A stretch of 64,000 nt of DNA, from assembly GCA_030549205.1 (NCBI GenBank), contig JAUKTV010000009.1, forward strand, positions 744,001 through 808,000, written 5' to 3'. The stretch is from Apiosordaria backusii. Lineage: Eukaryota; Ascomycota; Sordariomycetes; Sordariales; Lasiosphaeriaceae. Position 1 is the first letter of the stretch; each line of letters opens with the position of its first letter. Both the position numbers and the translations under genes were made by a program. Positions 33,376-46,782 of the stretch are shown here, piece after piece. The notes beneath the pieces were generated by a model. The model was not told the DNA's origin. It saw nothing but the letters and a program-made list of their open reading frames with translations, and did not search any database.

Positions 33376-35093
33376 ATGCCCGTCCCATATCACCTTCTTC
33401 AGGTCTCTGGCAGCATCATCTTTGCTGCTCAGGGTACTAACATTGTTTCTTTCAACTCCTCTCTGGAGCATCTCTCAACCTGGAAGTACCCAGTAAAGGC
33501 CACCGACGCTCCGAGTGAGGCAACTCCCGACGTTGAGGCCCCTTCCACTGTTGAAGCCCCTCCCACACCAGAAGGTCCCCCAGCCAAGCGTAGGAGGACA
33601 GAGAATGACGAAAAGGAGGCTCAAAATGGCGATGCTGCCACGCCTAGTTCAGCCAATGGCCAAAAGAAGGGCAGATTCCACAACAAGCCCGCGGTCGCCA
33701 ACATATCCAACGAGAAACCCTTCATCAACTGCCTCATCACCACCACCGACGGCCGCCATGTAATCGCCGCCACCGGCTCCGACAAGACAATCTGGGTCTT
33801 CGAGCACGATGGCTCTGGAAATCTCAAGCAGCTCAGTCAAAGGTACTACCCCTGAACCCCCCCTTTTCTCTCCTCAACTAACACCCCCATTAGAGCCATG
33901 CCAAAACGCCCTTGCTCCCTCACCCTCACCACCAACCAAAAAACCATCCTCTCCGCCGACAAATTCGGCGACGTCTACGCCCTCCCCCTCATCCCCTCCG
34001 CCGAACCCTCCCTCCCCCCATCAATCCAATCCCTCCCCTCCCGCAGCGCCACCCCATCCACAGTCCCTGCCCCTTTCAAACCCCAAGCCAACGACAAAAC
34101 AGTCCACACCAAGCGCAACCTCAAAGCCCTCGAGAACCAAAAAATCTCCATGGAACTCTCCCTCAAAGCCGCCGCCGAGAAGTCAGCCGCCGAAGAAGCC
34201 GCCCAACCAGCAGCATTCGAGCACACCCTCCTCCTAGGCCACGTCTCCATGCTCACCGCCATCACCGTCGCCCCCGGCATCGGCGCAACAGGCGAACCAA
34301 GAGAGTGGATCATCACCGCCGACAGGGACGAGCACATCCGCGTATCCCGCGGCATCCCCCAAGCCTACTTCATCGAGGGGTTCTGCCTCGGACACGAGGA
34401 CTTTGTCAGCAGGCTGTGCGTCGTGCCCAGTCGTCCCGACCTCCTCATCTCAGGCGGCGGCGACGACGACCTGTTTCTTTGGAGGTGGAAAGAGCAAAAA
34501 CTCCTCTGCAGAGCCAACTTGCTCGAAGCCGTCAGGGATGTTGTCGAGCCCGAGGCGACAAAGGTGGCTGTGTCAAGGTTGAAGGCGTTTGTCCTTGCCG
34601 AAGGGGAGATCATCGTGGCTGCCATTTGTGAAAAGTACATCCCCCCCCCCTTTTATTATACCTACCCATACGTCCCCGAAAACGCTAACATCCCCCCAGA
34701 CTCCCAGCAGTAGTTTTTTTCACCCTCGACGAAAACGACAACACCACCACCACCACCCTCAGGCACACCACCACCTACCCCCTCGAAACCGAAGGCTTCG
34801 TCCCCCTAGACGTCGAGCTGCTCAAAGGCGAGAACATTGGCGTAGGTACCGCCAGAGGCGAGAAGCTTCTCGTAAGTATCGATACGACAACAATAGCAAC
34901 AACGTCAACAACAACCGAAGGAACAACCAAACCGCCGCCCTTCTTGGTCCTGACCATGGAGTACCCCGGCTGTTGGGATCAGCAGACTGTCGAAGACAAC
35001 ATCCCGGCGGGGGAGACAGATCTCAGCCCTCAGGATCTGCAGAAATTGTTGTATACCACCGAGTCACTGAGGAAGATGAGCGATTTTGACTGA
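33376..35093 (+). CDS. TRM82: tRNA (guanine-N7) methyltransferase non-catalytic subunit, WD-repeat (Trm82)
   Basis: Trm82 binds and stabilises Trm8, which makes m7G46 in tRNAs. Exons 33376-33842, 33894-34634 and 34700-35093 give 533 residues. Intron 1 (51 nt) has CAACTAAC and TTAG; intron 2 (65 nt) has GCTAAC and CCCAG, joining EK|LPAVVFF. WD-type blades are visible: an N-terminal one from GSIIFAAQGTNIVSF, then VIAATGSDKTIWVFE, TILSADKFGDVYAL, a long one with LLGHVSMLTAI and IITADRDEHIRVSR, then LGHEDFVSRLCVV and LISGGGDDDLFLW. A basic, Pro-rich insert (about residues 45-105, with AKRRRTE) and a coiled Ala/Lys insert (about 235-275) are fungal-type additions. The motif DRDEHIRVSR followed by GHEDFVS is diagnostic of the family. 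The stop is followed by AT-rich sequence. Confidence 0.92.
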
Positions 35094-35888
35094 TCTGGAT
35101 TTGATCTGACACGGTGGTTTGGTTGTGTCCAGAAAAGTTGTTGCATGGTATATATAGATAGCGTATGAAGAGAAATAACCAAGACAAATATGAGAAACAT
35201 TCGAAATGAAATCAGTTGTGTATATCAACGATGTTACTTACTATCAACCTGCAAACCCCCTGGAGATGGGGGGAGTCGTCTTTAAACACTTTCACGCATC
35301 TCAAATCACAAGTAATCCTTCCATAACACTTCATAATCATTCCGCTACTGCATACTTCGCTTAACTATACTATAAAACATCAGAGCTTCCCTCCCCCTTT
35401 CTTCTTTCTCTTTCCATCTCTATGTTTGTTCAAGCCCTTTCTAAAACGCCATTCCCTTCATGTGGAAATCAAGGTACCCATTTCCCCCTCCACCCACCAC
35501 ACACTCTTGTCCTCCCTCTTTTTCTTACACCAAGGGAGATCAAAGAATTAAAACTTGGAAAAAGAAAAAACACAAAACATAAAACAGCATAAAAATGATA
35601 AAATGAACAGAGCCTCTTGTTTAGTGGTACCATGACTAAAAAAGAGCATGCCCTGTCCCATCCCGTCTTTCCAGCCCATGCAAATGTTGTGATAAAAACA
35701 TCTCTCATGCTCATCAACCCCTCCACGAAACCCTCAAAGGGGTGTCATTAATCAAAGACTTTTTGCAAACGTCGCATCCAAGATGCAGTAACAATATCAT
35801 TGCTGCTGCGGGTATGAATATGTCTTGGCGTGCAACTTTGCTGAAAACCCAGTCCCTGCTAAACCATGCGACACATCACACCACCACC
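35094..35888. other. Convergent 3' flanks of TRM82 and the DnaJ gene
   Basis: AT-rich at 35100-35400 and then A-rich at 35540-35640. It should contain the 3' untranslated regions of both genes. No gene is supported. Confidence 0.45.
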
Positions 35889-37332
35889 TTACTGCGAAGC
35901 GCACTGTACACGCTCGGCATGCGGGTGCCCATCATCGTCATCCTCGTCCATAGCGGTGGCGCCGCTAAAGCCGCCCTTGGAATTGGCGTCGACGTCCTCG
36001 AGAGCGGCGGGTTCCGTCATAGCATCGGCAGGGGGTGTGTTGATGATCTCTGGCGATGGGAGACACTTCCGGAGAGCCTCGAAAGCGGCAGGATCCTGGG
36101 TCCAGTTCTTCTCCGGGAATTTCACGTTGAATCGGATATACATGTTGCCATAGTCGTGATGGCGATATGAAGGCATACCTTGCCCGCGGATCATCTTGAT
36201 GGTGCCTATCAAAAGTGTGTTAGACAGAAGCTCCAGCCAACAGAAACTGCAAATAACTTACCAGGTGAAATAGCCTCACCAGGCAGAATATCGACGCTCA
36301 ACCACCTCTCATCAAGATGCTCGACATAGATAGTGCCACCGGCAAGGGCCGTTACAAGGTCGATTTCGGCGTTGTAAAGCAGATCGTCCTCCTTGCGCTC
36401 GAAGCGAGGGTGAGGCTTCTGCTCAATCTGGAAAACAACATCGCCAGCAAGGATACCTGGCGCTTGGTCACCCTCACCGCGGAACTCAACCTTGGTGCCG
36501 CTTCTCACGCCACGGTCGACGTGAACGTGAAGAACCTTTCTGTCGACCACCGTCTTCTTGCCCATGCAGTGTCTGCAGCGATCCTTCTCCTTAACAAGTT
36601 CTCCTTCACCGTTGCAATCCGGGCAGACAGTCTGGAACCGCTGGATCATGGGACCCATCTGGCGCATCATCGTCTTCATGCCGTGACCGTCGCAAGTCGT
36701 GCACTTCCGGACGGCACCTTCCTTGCCACCACGACCATCGCACTTAGGGCAGATAATGGAGCGCTGAAGGGCAAGCTTGGACACCTTGCCGCGGTAGATA
36801 TCTTCGAGGGAGACGTTGTGGACATGGTGAATGGTCTTGGCCTTGCTTGGCCCGCGAGACTGCATGCCACCGCCAAACATGCCACCAAGACCACCGCCAA
36901 AGCCGCCGGAGCCGAAGAACTGAGCGAACAGATCCTCAGCAGCCATGCCACCACCACCACCGGCGCCGCCCTCAAGGCCAGCCTCGCCATACTGATCGTA
37001 GATCTGACGCTTTTGTGGGTCGGAGAGGATCTCGTAAGCATGTGAAACCTCCTTGAACTTATGCTCGGCCTCCGGGTTGTTGGGATTCTTGTCTAAGAAG
37101 CAAGTTAATTAGACAGCCCAAAGCCACCTATCATAACACAGGACAGAACATACCTGGATGGAATTTGAGGGCGGAGATTTTGTACGCCTTCTTCAACTCC
37201 TGCTCCGTCGCATTAGGCGAGACCTGTAGTGAAAAAAGCATGTCAGAACTCTATATACTTCTCCAACGACCAAGGTAGCATTGTGGTGTCCCTTACGCCG
37301 AGGAAATCGTAGAATTTCGTTTCCTTAACCAT
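35889..37332 (-). CDS. YDJ1: Type I DnaJ/Hsp40 co-chaperone with farnesylation motif (Ydj1/Mas5 type)
   Basis: This co-chaperone stimulates Hsp70 ATPase and hands over clients in the cytosol, including mitochondrial precursors. Four exons, 37332-37297, 37223-37154, 37092-36262 and 36205-35889, give 417 residues, with three introns of 73, 61 and 56 nt that all have consensus ends. The J domain is residues 1-70 with HPD in KFHPDKNPNN. A Gly/Phe-rich region follows (GGFGGGLGGMFGGG). The zinc-binding domain has four CxxCxGxG-type repeats (CPKCDGRG, CTTCDGHG, CPDCNGEG, CRHCMGKK), the last slightly degenerate. The C-terminal substrate domains end in an acidic patch and a terminal CASQ, the same CaaX box as yeast Ydj1, predicting farnesylation and attachment to ER or other membranes. 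Assignment is secure. Confidence 0.96.
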
Positions 37333-40085
37333 GGTTGCGGTTGGGCCTGATTGTATCGAAAGAACAAGACGAGTGGAAGATGCCGGAGAACCAACGAACT
37401 GTCTCTGTCCCCGTTCGGCGGATGACTCTTAATTAAAAGGTTTTCCGAGAAGCTAGGATGGCAAACAAGTCAGCAAGGTGCCGGTCCGTTTGTGGTAGAG
37501 TATTGTGAGATAACAAAGTCTCAAAACGCAAAGAACACTGCAGCCATAGGCCTCTTGAGCTTCTTGACATGCAATCGGTGAGGTTGTGGGTAACCGGCAA
37601 GCCAGCAAAAAAGGGTGCCCAAAATATGCCGTACCCCGAGGCTGTGTAAGCTTCTGCTGGGCCACTGGCAAGTGCGGACTGGCAAAACCAGACAAATAAG
37701 TTCGACGTAGAAAGTGGAAGAACCTACAGTTGCTCAAAGATTGCGCTCGCCGATTTGCGCAAATGCGAACTCTCTGCACTTTTCCAAGTTGCGGTTTGTT
37801 ACGCCCGAAAACTTGTCACTATCGCAGGTGTAGGAAACAACCGAGCTTTCTCGTCGTTTGTTCGATCGTGGAGTTTTGATCGAGTAGGCTTCGTCTCTCT
37901 TGCTGGAAGAAAACAAAGGTTGGGTGGGGTTGCGTTGCTCTCGAAAGAAATCAAGCCGCCAGTTGGTCAAGTTGTAGAACTTTCGTCAACGAAATTGCTT
38001 TGCCTGGATTCCTTATAAAAAAATGATGCTGCAAGGAGGGGGTTCTGACCAAGCAAGAGGGCAGAGGGCGAGCAGAAGGAGGCTGAAATTCTTCGGCGAT
38101 CCAAATGCCCCAAGCAGTTCGGGAACTCGTCGCCTTCCCTCCACTCCTGGACCACGTTCAGCCCCTCCTGATGGAATTCAATCGAAGACTCTAGAGTGTG
38201 GCTGGTGCTGTTAGTGCAGTACGTGCAAGTGTGCCCCTGTCAGAGCCAAAAGCCGCATGCATCATCATGGATACGTCAGTGCTCCCTGCTTGAGCGGCAG
38301 CAAACATTTGGCAGGTGAGGGATGGCCCTGTTCAACAAAGGGTCCCCCAATTTCAAAAGTACCTATCTATCTAAATCCGTAGCGATTCCAGGCTGCACGG
38401 ATGCGCATGGAAACAGAACAATGTTTGGCTGTTGGCGGGCGGCTTCTGCATTGAGCGCCTGCCACAGACCACCCCTCCATCTGTGGCTTGAAAGGAAGAA
38501 CCCAGGGTCTTCTGTCCCCCTTCCCCCACCAACCTACCAAGCAAGGATCCTCCTCCGCATCGGGCGCCGGCAAACGGGGTGGACGGAATACTTGATCTTT
38601 TTTTACACTTGGGGAGGGGGAACGAAGCTCCCGGGGAGGAAAGCAATGCAACAATGAGTGTTGCAGAGTTACGTCGTGAAGAACTGGCACCGCTACCAGC
38701 ACAACCTACCACAAACTACTAGATACAGGCGTTCCGATTACATTAAATGCCTTTCAAACCATTCCTAAGGCCTGACGACTATCTTGTACGGTCTGTTAGG
38801 TAAGTGTGTTTGGATGCCTGTTCAACACTTGCAGTCCCGGTGTTTTTGTCCAGAGCTTGGAGAGTCCAGAACCCATATGCTAACGATTCGCCATGCGTGC
38901 ACGCACAACCGGGACATAGCGTTCCATGACATAATCGTGAGATTTCTCCAGGTTTCCAGGGCTCTCACTCACTCGGGACAGTTGGCTTCCATTTCTAGCT
39001 TTCCCAGATCAGATCACGGAATCCTACCGAAACTCTCATGCATTAATCACCCAGGCCCTCCGTTCTCGGGCAAGGCAACCACTGACAACCCAGACCTCTT
39101 TCCATGGGCAGAATGCTGTTCGCCTACACTTAACGACAGGGGGGTATCAGGCTGGCTCAACACCAAAGCATACGTGGAATATCACGACGATACACTCCAA
39201 TACTTGTTTGTTTGTTAGCGCAAGACATCAAATTCGAATAAGCACCCCCTTCTCTATTTAATATGCCGCTTAACCTTCCAGGAAATTGGCTTTTAGTTGG
39301 TTTATAGGCCTTTAAAGTATCAAAAAAGGTGTTTCCGGTTTTGAAAAAAAGGCCCGGTCTTAAGTTCTACACACCTCGTACGGTCTTAGGCCAGGTGAAG
39401 GCACGTCCCGCGTTAACAAATAATTAAGGATTGCAGTGTGATGGAGCCACAGATCACAGAAGACAGCACACGCACCGATATGTAGCGAACGAGACATAGT
39501 AGCAGCAGACATGTTGTCAATAAACAATAATATTGATATTATCACTTTCTCCCCTCCCCCTCTCCCATATTTCCCTCCATCTCATATTTATCAACCCATC
39601 ACGACCCCCCCCCCCCCCCCAACCCTCTTCTACCTAAGCTACTTGCCCCCGACAATGTAAACCACTGCAAAAACAACCGCTCAGTATGCACGAATCCCCC
39701 ATCCACTCGCCCAACCAAGGGACAAATGTAATGTTGAAAACCTCCCAGAAAATATCAACCCAGAGAGAGTCCTTTACAGACAAGTAAGCCCCCTATGCTT
39801 GCTTAAACCCCCCCATGCTTCCCCCCGTGAACCATGTCCAGCCATGCCCACAATATACAAATGCCAAATGCCAAATTGACAAACCCCCCGTCCACCACCC
39901 CCCCATCCACCCATTGTTGAAGCTTCCCTCTTTTTATAAACCAACCAACCCAACTCCTCTCAAACCCAGCCATGAATAAGTAACATAGGAAAACGACTCT
40001 CTCAACATCGAAAAAACCGTTTTATATACCATCACTCCAACCAAATATCACACCCTTTCCACTGAACACACTCAACTCAAGACCT

Positions 40086-40138
<53 letters not shown>

Positions 40139-40349
40139 GACAAAGACCACAAAAACAAACCCAACAAAACCCCAATGAAAGCACACGTTCTCTAAAGACT
40201 TTTCTTGTCTCTCTTCTCTCGGGCAATAATACAAAAACAATAATATATATATATATTTATTACACTCCACCGCTTCCCCTTCCTTTCTTCCTCCTCTCAG
40301 TATCCTTCCACAGAACCATAACCCTTTCATCCTCGAATCTCCCTCCATC
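37333..40349. other. 3 kb intergenic between two minus-strand genes
   Basis: The right part (from about 39550) is probably the long 3' untranslated region of the SNT2-like gene and contains C16 at 39605-39620 and A33 at 40087-40119. The left part is the promoter of the DnaJ gene. Open frames such as 38784-39218 plus have no recognisable domain and I call none. Confidence 0.45.
40087..40140. repeat. Poly(A) tract, 33 A followed by A-rich sequence
   Basis: A run of 33 A, then A12 and A5 separated by single G. On the minus strand it is a T-rich tract about 210-260 bases after the SNT2 stop codon. As it lies in T orientation for that gene it is not a retroposed poly(A) tail of it. Confidence 0.9.
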
Positions 40350-43300
40350 CTAAGAAAGCAGATTCCTCAACGAAGGACTAGCGCTCGCCCCGCTCGGCGC
40401 CCTCGTCTCCCTTGCCGCTGCTGGTGGTGGGAGGCTTTGCTCCCTCAACGGCGGGGGACTGTGATGTGGATGGCCTCCCCATGGCGGTTGTCGTAGATAA
40501 TTTGGCGGTGGTTCCACGACGGGAGCCATCATATGATGCGGAGGGCGCATATGTTCTGGTGGTCCGTGGCTATGATGCGGGTGGTAAGGACCACCGTTCA
40601 TCGCCGGGGGTGGTGGACCGCTTGTTCTTCTTGGTGGTGAGGAGCTCCCGCCGTTCATATACGGGGAGTGCATGATCCCGTTGTGGGTTGGGGGTGGTGG
40701 GGGGTGGGACATTGTCTGGATCGGAGGAGGTCGGAGATGGTTTGGTGGCGCTACCAGTGGTGGCATTCCGAGGGGAGGAGGGGTTGGGCCGCGGTGGGAA
40801 TCTCTCGGATGGTTAAGTAACGGGGACATGTTGTTCGGATGAGTCCGTGGCCAGTCACTGTATGACCTGTTGGCCGGGGCATACTCAGGCGGTGGAGGCT
40901 GAACTGGCAGTCCTCGCGGCACGATGGTAGGCGGAAGTGGTGGAGGTTGTACCGCCTGAGACTGGACGGCAACTGGTGGTGGAATCAGCTGAGGAGCAAC
41001 TGGGCCCGACAGAGGAGCTTGGAGCGGTGGTGGTTGAACCGCAGGTGGAGGACCAGAAACAGAATGCATCGGCGGCGGAGACCAGGTCCTATAGGAGGAA
41101 CTTATGCTAGAATGCCGTGGTTCGGTAGGGCCTCCGATAGGAACAACAGCCGGGGGTGCTTGCGAGGCTTGCCGGGCCGGTTCAGGGGGTGGTGTGGGCT
41201 CTCTCTTGAGCTGCGGATGGGAATGTGGCTGGCGACCCATCTTCTTGCACTTGTGGCACTGGAAGCTGCGTTGTTCCACGAACTTTTGCGCCTCGGAGCC
41301 CAGGTTCCCGAAGTACCCGTTGGTGAGCTCACGCTCTTGTGCCTGGTCAATCGGGTGCCACTTGGGACTGACGTCGGTAGAGCAGGTGAGACAAATCCTG
41401 CCGTTTGGTTGCACCAATGGTGCATCCTCCATGGGAGTATCCCCATTCAGAATGTGGGAAATGGAGTTATTGATCAAGGAGGCCCGGCGATTTTGATGAT
41501 GAGAAGGCGTTGGGGGCGATGTTGAAACCTTGGAGCTGACGGCGATCTGGTTGGCCTTCTTAGCACAACCCTTCAGAGCCAAGTCTGCTTGCTTGAAGTT
41601 CTGGACATAGAGCAGCAGAGCAGTCGTTCCGTTCTCGGCCACGATGTCGTGCATCCGGTATATACTCGTCTTGGCCGGCAAATGCTCCTTGCAATAGATA
41701 ACAGCTGACATGGTTCCAGTGTCCCCGTCGATAGACACAATATTGTGCTGATCACGCCTTGAGCCCTTGACTGGCGTAATGTCGAAACCCAAGGCATAGC
41801 CTGCCTGGTGAGCACACTCAACGTGGACGGAAGCGCGGCATTGATGGCAAGACACGCAGGCCCCGCCGTTTCTCTTGCAGGCCTTGCATATTTCCGCGAA
41901 CTTCGCTCTCGGGATCGTAGGAATTCCCTCGCTGGGTCCCAAGGCCTTCGCGTTCCCAAATTTGACCTCCGGCGTCCAGACAGCGCAGGTAACATGCACC
42001 CAGTTGTTGTCGGTCGTGCGCTTCAAGGGCTCGCGAGGGTTGACAGGGCGGTTCATTTCTTCCTGCTTCTTCCGATAGAAGTCGGCTGCCTTTTGCGCCA
42101 TTTCACGCTCCATCCTATCTCTCTCGCGCTCCTTTTCGGTCTTCTTCTTATGGGAGATCTTGGGCGGCTCAACAAAGTCATGATGAGTGTACTCATGTGG
42201 ACAAAGCACGCACTTGTAGTCCTAGACATAGAGTTAGTAGAGTTGTAACTTTACTTTCAAACTGACATAACTCACAATAGCAACCTGAGGATTCTTGTCA
42301 TTGAGACACATGTCGCATGTCCATTTCCCAGGAGCTCGGTTGTCCAAGACACCATAGCAATTTCGATGAACTGTCAAGCGGCATTCTCTGCACGACAAAT
42401 GCTGGTCTCCCATCGGTTCCATCTCATGGCAGATCGCACAAGGTAGCGTCCGGGGCTTCGGCATCTCGGGAACAGGAGGCGGCGGTGGCGGTTGCTTCTC
42501 GACGACCTTCTCCTTCTTCTTAGAGATCGGGGCATTGACCACACTCCCAGATTCAGAGGCAGTCTGATCCACATCCTTGTCTGGCAGACTCTTGAGCTTC
42601 TTGCGAGGCGGTTCCTTATCGGCAGGTTGGGCGCTGAAAGAGCTAGCCGGGCTTGCTGTGGCAGCTGGGTCAGGGGTAGTATATCGGATATTGTTCGCCA
42701 TCTCATCGGCCGCCAACAGCTCCTTGTAAAGATCCTCATCCACCTTCTTTCTCCACCCACGACCTCCCGTCTGAGCCACCTTCTTCGCAACCTCATCCAC
42801 ATCCTCCCACTGAATGGCATAGCGACGCCATAGCTCAGCGCATCGTCGACAGAGCGCCTGGATGTATTGGTACTTCTTGTCCTTGTTAGCGCCACGGCCA
42901 CCATTCTCAGTGACCGCAGATACAGCAGCTGCCGGAGCCCTCCGCCATTGGCGCGAGTTCTTGGTGCCGCAAAACTTGCACAAGAAGCCCTTTTTCTTCT
43001 CCTTGGCCTTCTCCGTATCAAAAGCAGAGTCGTCGTGAATATCAGCAACATCGTCGGCCAGCTTGTTGGCAGCCGCCTCGGCCTTTTTGGCATCCTTCTT
43101 TCCCTTACGTCCGGAGAAATTACCCCAAACTTGTTTTCCGCGCTCTGTCTTCTTCCACGTATAGTAATATCTGACAACGGTTGCTGGTTTCAACGTCTTG
43201 ACGTGCTTCATGACAAGGTGTAATTCCGACCCATACTTGGCCACGCCTTCTTCGAACTTTTTCTGCTCAGCTGGGGTTAGATCTGGCTCTTTGAAGTCCT

Positions 43301-45889
43301 GTTTTGGAACCTTGGGAAGGGCCTTGAGGGCCTTCTCCGCATTGAAATCGAATTTGAAAAGAAGATCTCTGGCAACATCCTGGAGGTTGGTCGAGTGTTT
43401 CGGTACGCCAAGCGACAGGGACATTGATCTGGCGGTGTCCATATAATCGTCGATAGCAGCATCGGGCATTTCTTCCCCAACCTTGGCTGGCTCTTTCCAG
43501 TGAGTTGTGATAGTGTCGTCACCGCCGCGTTCGATATACCCAGAGGGCATATCTTGAACCCATTTTGGGCGCTTCTCTTTCTCGATGCGCTCAGCTTCCA
43601 GGGCGGCCTGCTGCTCTTTGGTGAGCTTGTTGCTGCCCTTGCCACTCTTCTTGAACTCAAGAGGCTTGACATATTCCACTGGTCTCCCTGGCCATGGCAG
43701 CACGACAGCTTGATGCTTCAGACCAAGTCTAGTGCTAGCGCGAGGAAAAATGCGGTCGTCTAGATCGAGGGCATCTTCAACCTTGCAATGCATGCCAAAA
43801 TAGCGATATGGCCACAGGCTGGCATGATAAATCTGCTCGGCTGTTGGCGGCTGGCGGGTCTCATCCGACGCAGGGCTCGTCCGGCTGGTGCGACCAGTTT
43901 GAACTCCGTCAACACCGCCCATCTCCTCATCTTCATCATCGAGAAGCTCATCATCTTCGCCATCACGACCAGCGCCAGCGAGACCAGGCGTGTCACGTCC
44001 CTCAAGCTTGCGCTCATGGGCTCGACTGCATGCGGCGCAAGACCAGGCAAAGCCACGGCTGGGTTTCTTGAGCAGGGGTGGCTTCACACAGTTCATGTGG
44101 TACGTGTGTTGGCACACCGCACAGTCCACCGAATCATTGCTGTTTGATGTGTCAGCAAAGGTCACTCTGTAGCTCCCCACTTTTTTATCGCTTTTTTGGT
44201 GCATGCATGGGGGTGCAGTCCTATTGGGTCGCCCCAGGGAACCCCATTGGTCCCGCGCCCCGGTGCGAACCACGACCCCCCCGCCCAAATGGAATAGGAA
44301 AGGCTCGGGGAAAAAGAAACAACTTACTTTGCGCAGTATGTAACGCACCGCTTGCACGTCTTGACGGCACTGGTCAACTCCTTGCCGCGGCCCTGCTCCG
44401 TCAGGACATACTTCCAGTGCTCGTCCAGCACCTTCTTGACGTGTTCCGGCACGTTGATGACCTGCTTGGTGGGAATAACCTCGTAGTTCTTTTGGATGTA
44501 CCGATCATAAAGCTTCTCGTACCAGAAGCAGTCGGGCGATCGCTTGTACGCAGCCAAGTCCTTGATCTCGGCCTTGTGGCGGATCTGGCACTTGCCGCGG
44601 AGTGAAGTCAAAGGGCTGATGTCCGAGTGCATCGTGGCAAACACCAGGCGCGTGTCTTGCACTTTACGCCCAATGTCTTTTGGCCGGTAGTACCAATTGA
44701 CGCGGATTGCGTCTATTGGCAGGCTGGCGTCGTTCTTGACGTGCAAAAACTCCATGATGCGGCCAATGTAATAGGGCTCCCCGGGCGGCTCACAGACCAG
44801 GTAGACGTGATCTGCATGTCTGTGTCAGAAATCCAAAACCACAATCTCCAAGAAAATCGTCAAAATTTCCACGTCCGACTCACCTTCTTTTTGAAGCACA
44901 GTCCCATCGTCGGCTACCATCTTGCCGTCCTTTGTGGGCCGCGACTTGCAATTCTCAAATGTGAGCATATTCGTCTCACCGTAGCCAGGGCCGCTAGGAG
45001 TCGCACTTCCGCCATCCAACGAGCGTGATGCTGTCCCCGCAAGTCGCTGATGGACAGCTGCTGCCAATAATGAATGCGAAGCTCCATTGGATCCGGAAGG
45101 GGTCTGGCTTCCGCTGGGAGTCGAAGTATCGGCAGCAGGAGCCGCCGCAGAAGCAGCTTTGCGCTTTTTGCCTTTGTGACCATTTGATGTAGAATTGCCA
45201 TTCGTTTTGTTTGTCGTGTTTCCCGATGCTGTAGATGATGGATTTGGGTGAGAATCTTTGGTGCCATTTGCGGTGGCGGCAGTTTGCCTGCTCTCATCAG
45301 GCAGGGGCTTTCTTGAAGATGCATTGCCGGAACGCGGGGCCGTCTGGCCTGCATTGGCTGGCGGTGGTGCTTGTGATAATGACGATGATGTCGCAGCAGC
45401 ATCCTGTTGTGATGGTGGCTCTGGCTGGTGCTGTTTTGATGAAGTGGCCTTCTTTGGGTCGGCATCTTTTTTGCTGGTGGGCTCAAACAGGTCCATGTCA
45501 ATGTCCCTGTCCTCGGCGTAATTTGGGCGCGCAGCACCGGTGCGATTTCGAGATCGCGTGCCGTAGGGAGATGCCTTCTCACCCGCGGCATCTTTGGCCG
45601 AGGCCGCAGCCGAAGATTTCTCCATGGGCTGTGGTGATTCTGATTTTGCGGTGCTCGTGGTGGATGAGGACGAGCGTGATGTATGTGGAAGGTTAGACAT
45701 GGTGGAAGGTGGGAGGTGATCCGTGGATGTGGATGAGACCGGGCCACCCAAGTTAGTATTAGAGTTGGCGACTGTTGCTCCCGCGCCGTCCTTGGCGGAT
45801 GAAGATGAGGGAGTGGCCGAACTGGTAGAAACTGCAGATTGCGCCTGGTCGTCGGACTGCTGCTGCTTCACACCACTTTTTTGTGCCAT
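40350..45889 (-). CDS. SNT2: BAH/PHD/SANT chromatin regulator, SNT2 type
   Basis: Snt2-type proteins read histone tails and recruit the Rpd3 deacetylase (with Ecm5 in yeast, Lid2 complex in fission yeast). Exons 45889-44884, 44811-44328, 44139-42276 and 42221-40350 give 1,741 residues; introns are 72, 188, 54 nt plus consensus ends, and every junction keeps frame. Residues 1-310 are disordered Ser/Ala/Thr. A BAH domain spans about 335-465 (DHVYLVCEPPGEPYYIGRI). PHD1 follows (CKRC, CAVCQHTYHMNC, CAAC). A SANT domain is at about 784-829 (TPAEQKKFEEGVAKYG), a GATA-like zinc knuckle at about 884-936 (CKFCGTKNSRQWRR and CRRC), then PHD2 (CAICHEME, CRECRLTVHRNC) and an extended PHD in exon 4 (WVHVTCAVWTPEV, CKACKRNGGACVSC). 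The last 300 residues are Pro/His-rich. The domain order is that of Snt2. Confidence 0.93.
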
Positions 45890-46749
45890 GGTGGGGAACA
45901 GGTCACCGAAGAGTAAAAAAGAGAGGCGTCAAATGCCAGATGCCAGAGAGCTGGCTCCGCCTAGACTTGGTTGTCAGGCAGTGAAGGCGTGGTCGGAGAA
46001 GTGGTGGTGGTGAAAGGTTTGCTGAAGATGAAGGGCGCCCTTGTCGATATTGTGGCTCTTGTTGCCGAAAAGCAGGTGTTGGCGTGAAGAAAGAGTTTGG
46101 GTTTGGGGGGGAGGGGCGTGAAGAAGGGCGCCGACGCCAGATGACATGGGAGAAAAAGGAAAAATCAAGAGAGGGTGACGGCGGGCCGGGTAACGGTCCA
46201 TAAGATGAGACGAACAATGAGTGAATCTCAAGCCTGGCTGCGAACCCCCTGCGTGGAACACCGAGGAGTCGGGGTGGAAAGATCTCTGCCAGGTCGTGGG
46301 GGGATTAAAATTCGCGGTCCCTCGCTGGACGAGCCATATAACAGAGAAAAAAGGACCGTCGACACCGGATCGGGGAGACCAGGGAGAAACTGCGAGGTCA
46401 AGGTCAAATCCAGGTGATTCGACAGTGTATGGGGCTCTGATCAGGCGCGGCCAAAGTTGAATGGAGAATGGGAAGCGTGTATGGCGGGTGTGGCTTGGTA
46501 CGAGATGAAGTCAAGGGGGCCGTGTAATATGCGCGTTGGCCGTGGGCAGTCGTCGGGATGCTCCTGTGCAGACGTGTGTCTATCGACAAACGGCCGATGA
46601 AGCTAGATGGAGCGCATCTGGATCGGGGGTAAATCTTGCCAAAGGAAAGGGAAAAAGGAAGGGAGAGAGAGATATGTGGGCAAAGGTAATAATGGAGACC
46701 CAGACCCAGTCAAGAAGCGTCAAATGGGCGTGCGGTGCCGTGGGTGCGT

Positions 46750-46782
46750 GCAAGGAAGGCAAGGCAAGGTAAGGCAAGGCAC
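46750..46782. repeat. Short AAGGC tandem repeat
   Basis: GCAAGGAAGGCAAGGCAAGG and the bases after it are imperfect 5-base repeats of AAGGC. It lies upstream of SNT2 with no coding context. Confidence 0.6.

Noticed and set aside
37978..37995. GAACTTTC heat-shock-element-like sequence upstream of the DnaJ gene
   Set aside because: Only one adjacent pair of units, about 650 bases from the start codon; too weak to call.
38784..39218. 144-codon plus-strand frame upstream of the DnaJ gene
   Set aside because: No recognisable motif, random-looking composition and no supportive intron signals.
40087..40119. Poly(A) run as a retroposon tail
   Set aside because: No target-site duplication or element-like sequence was seen next to it, and it lies as T-run in the 3' flank of SNT2.
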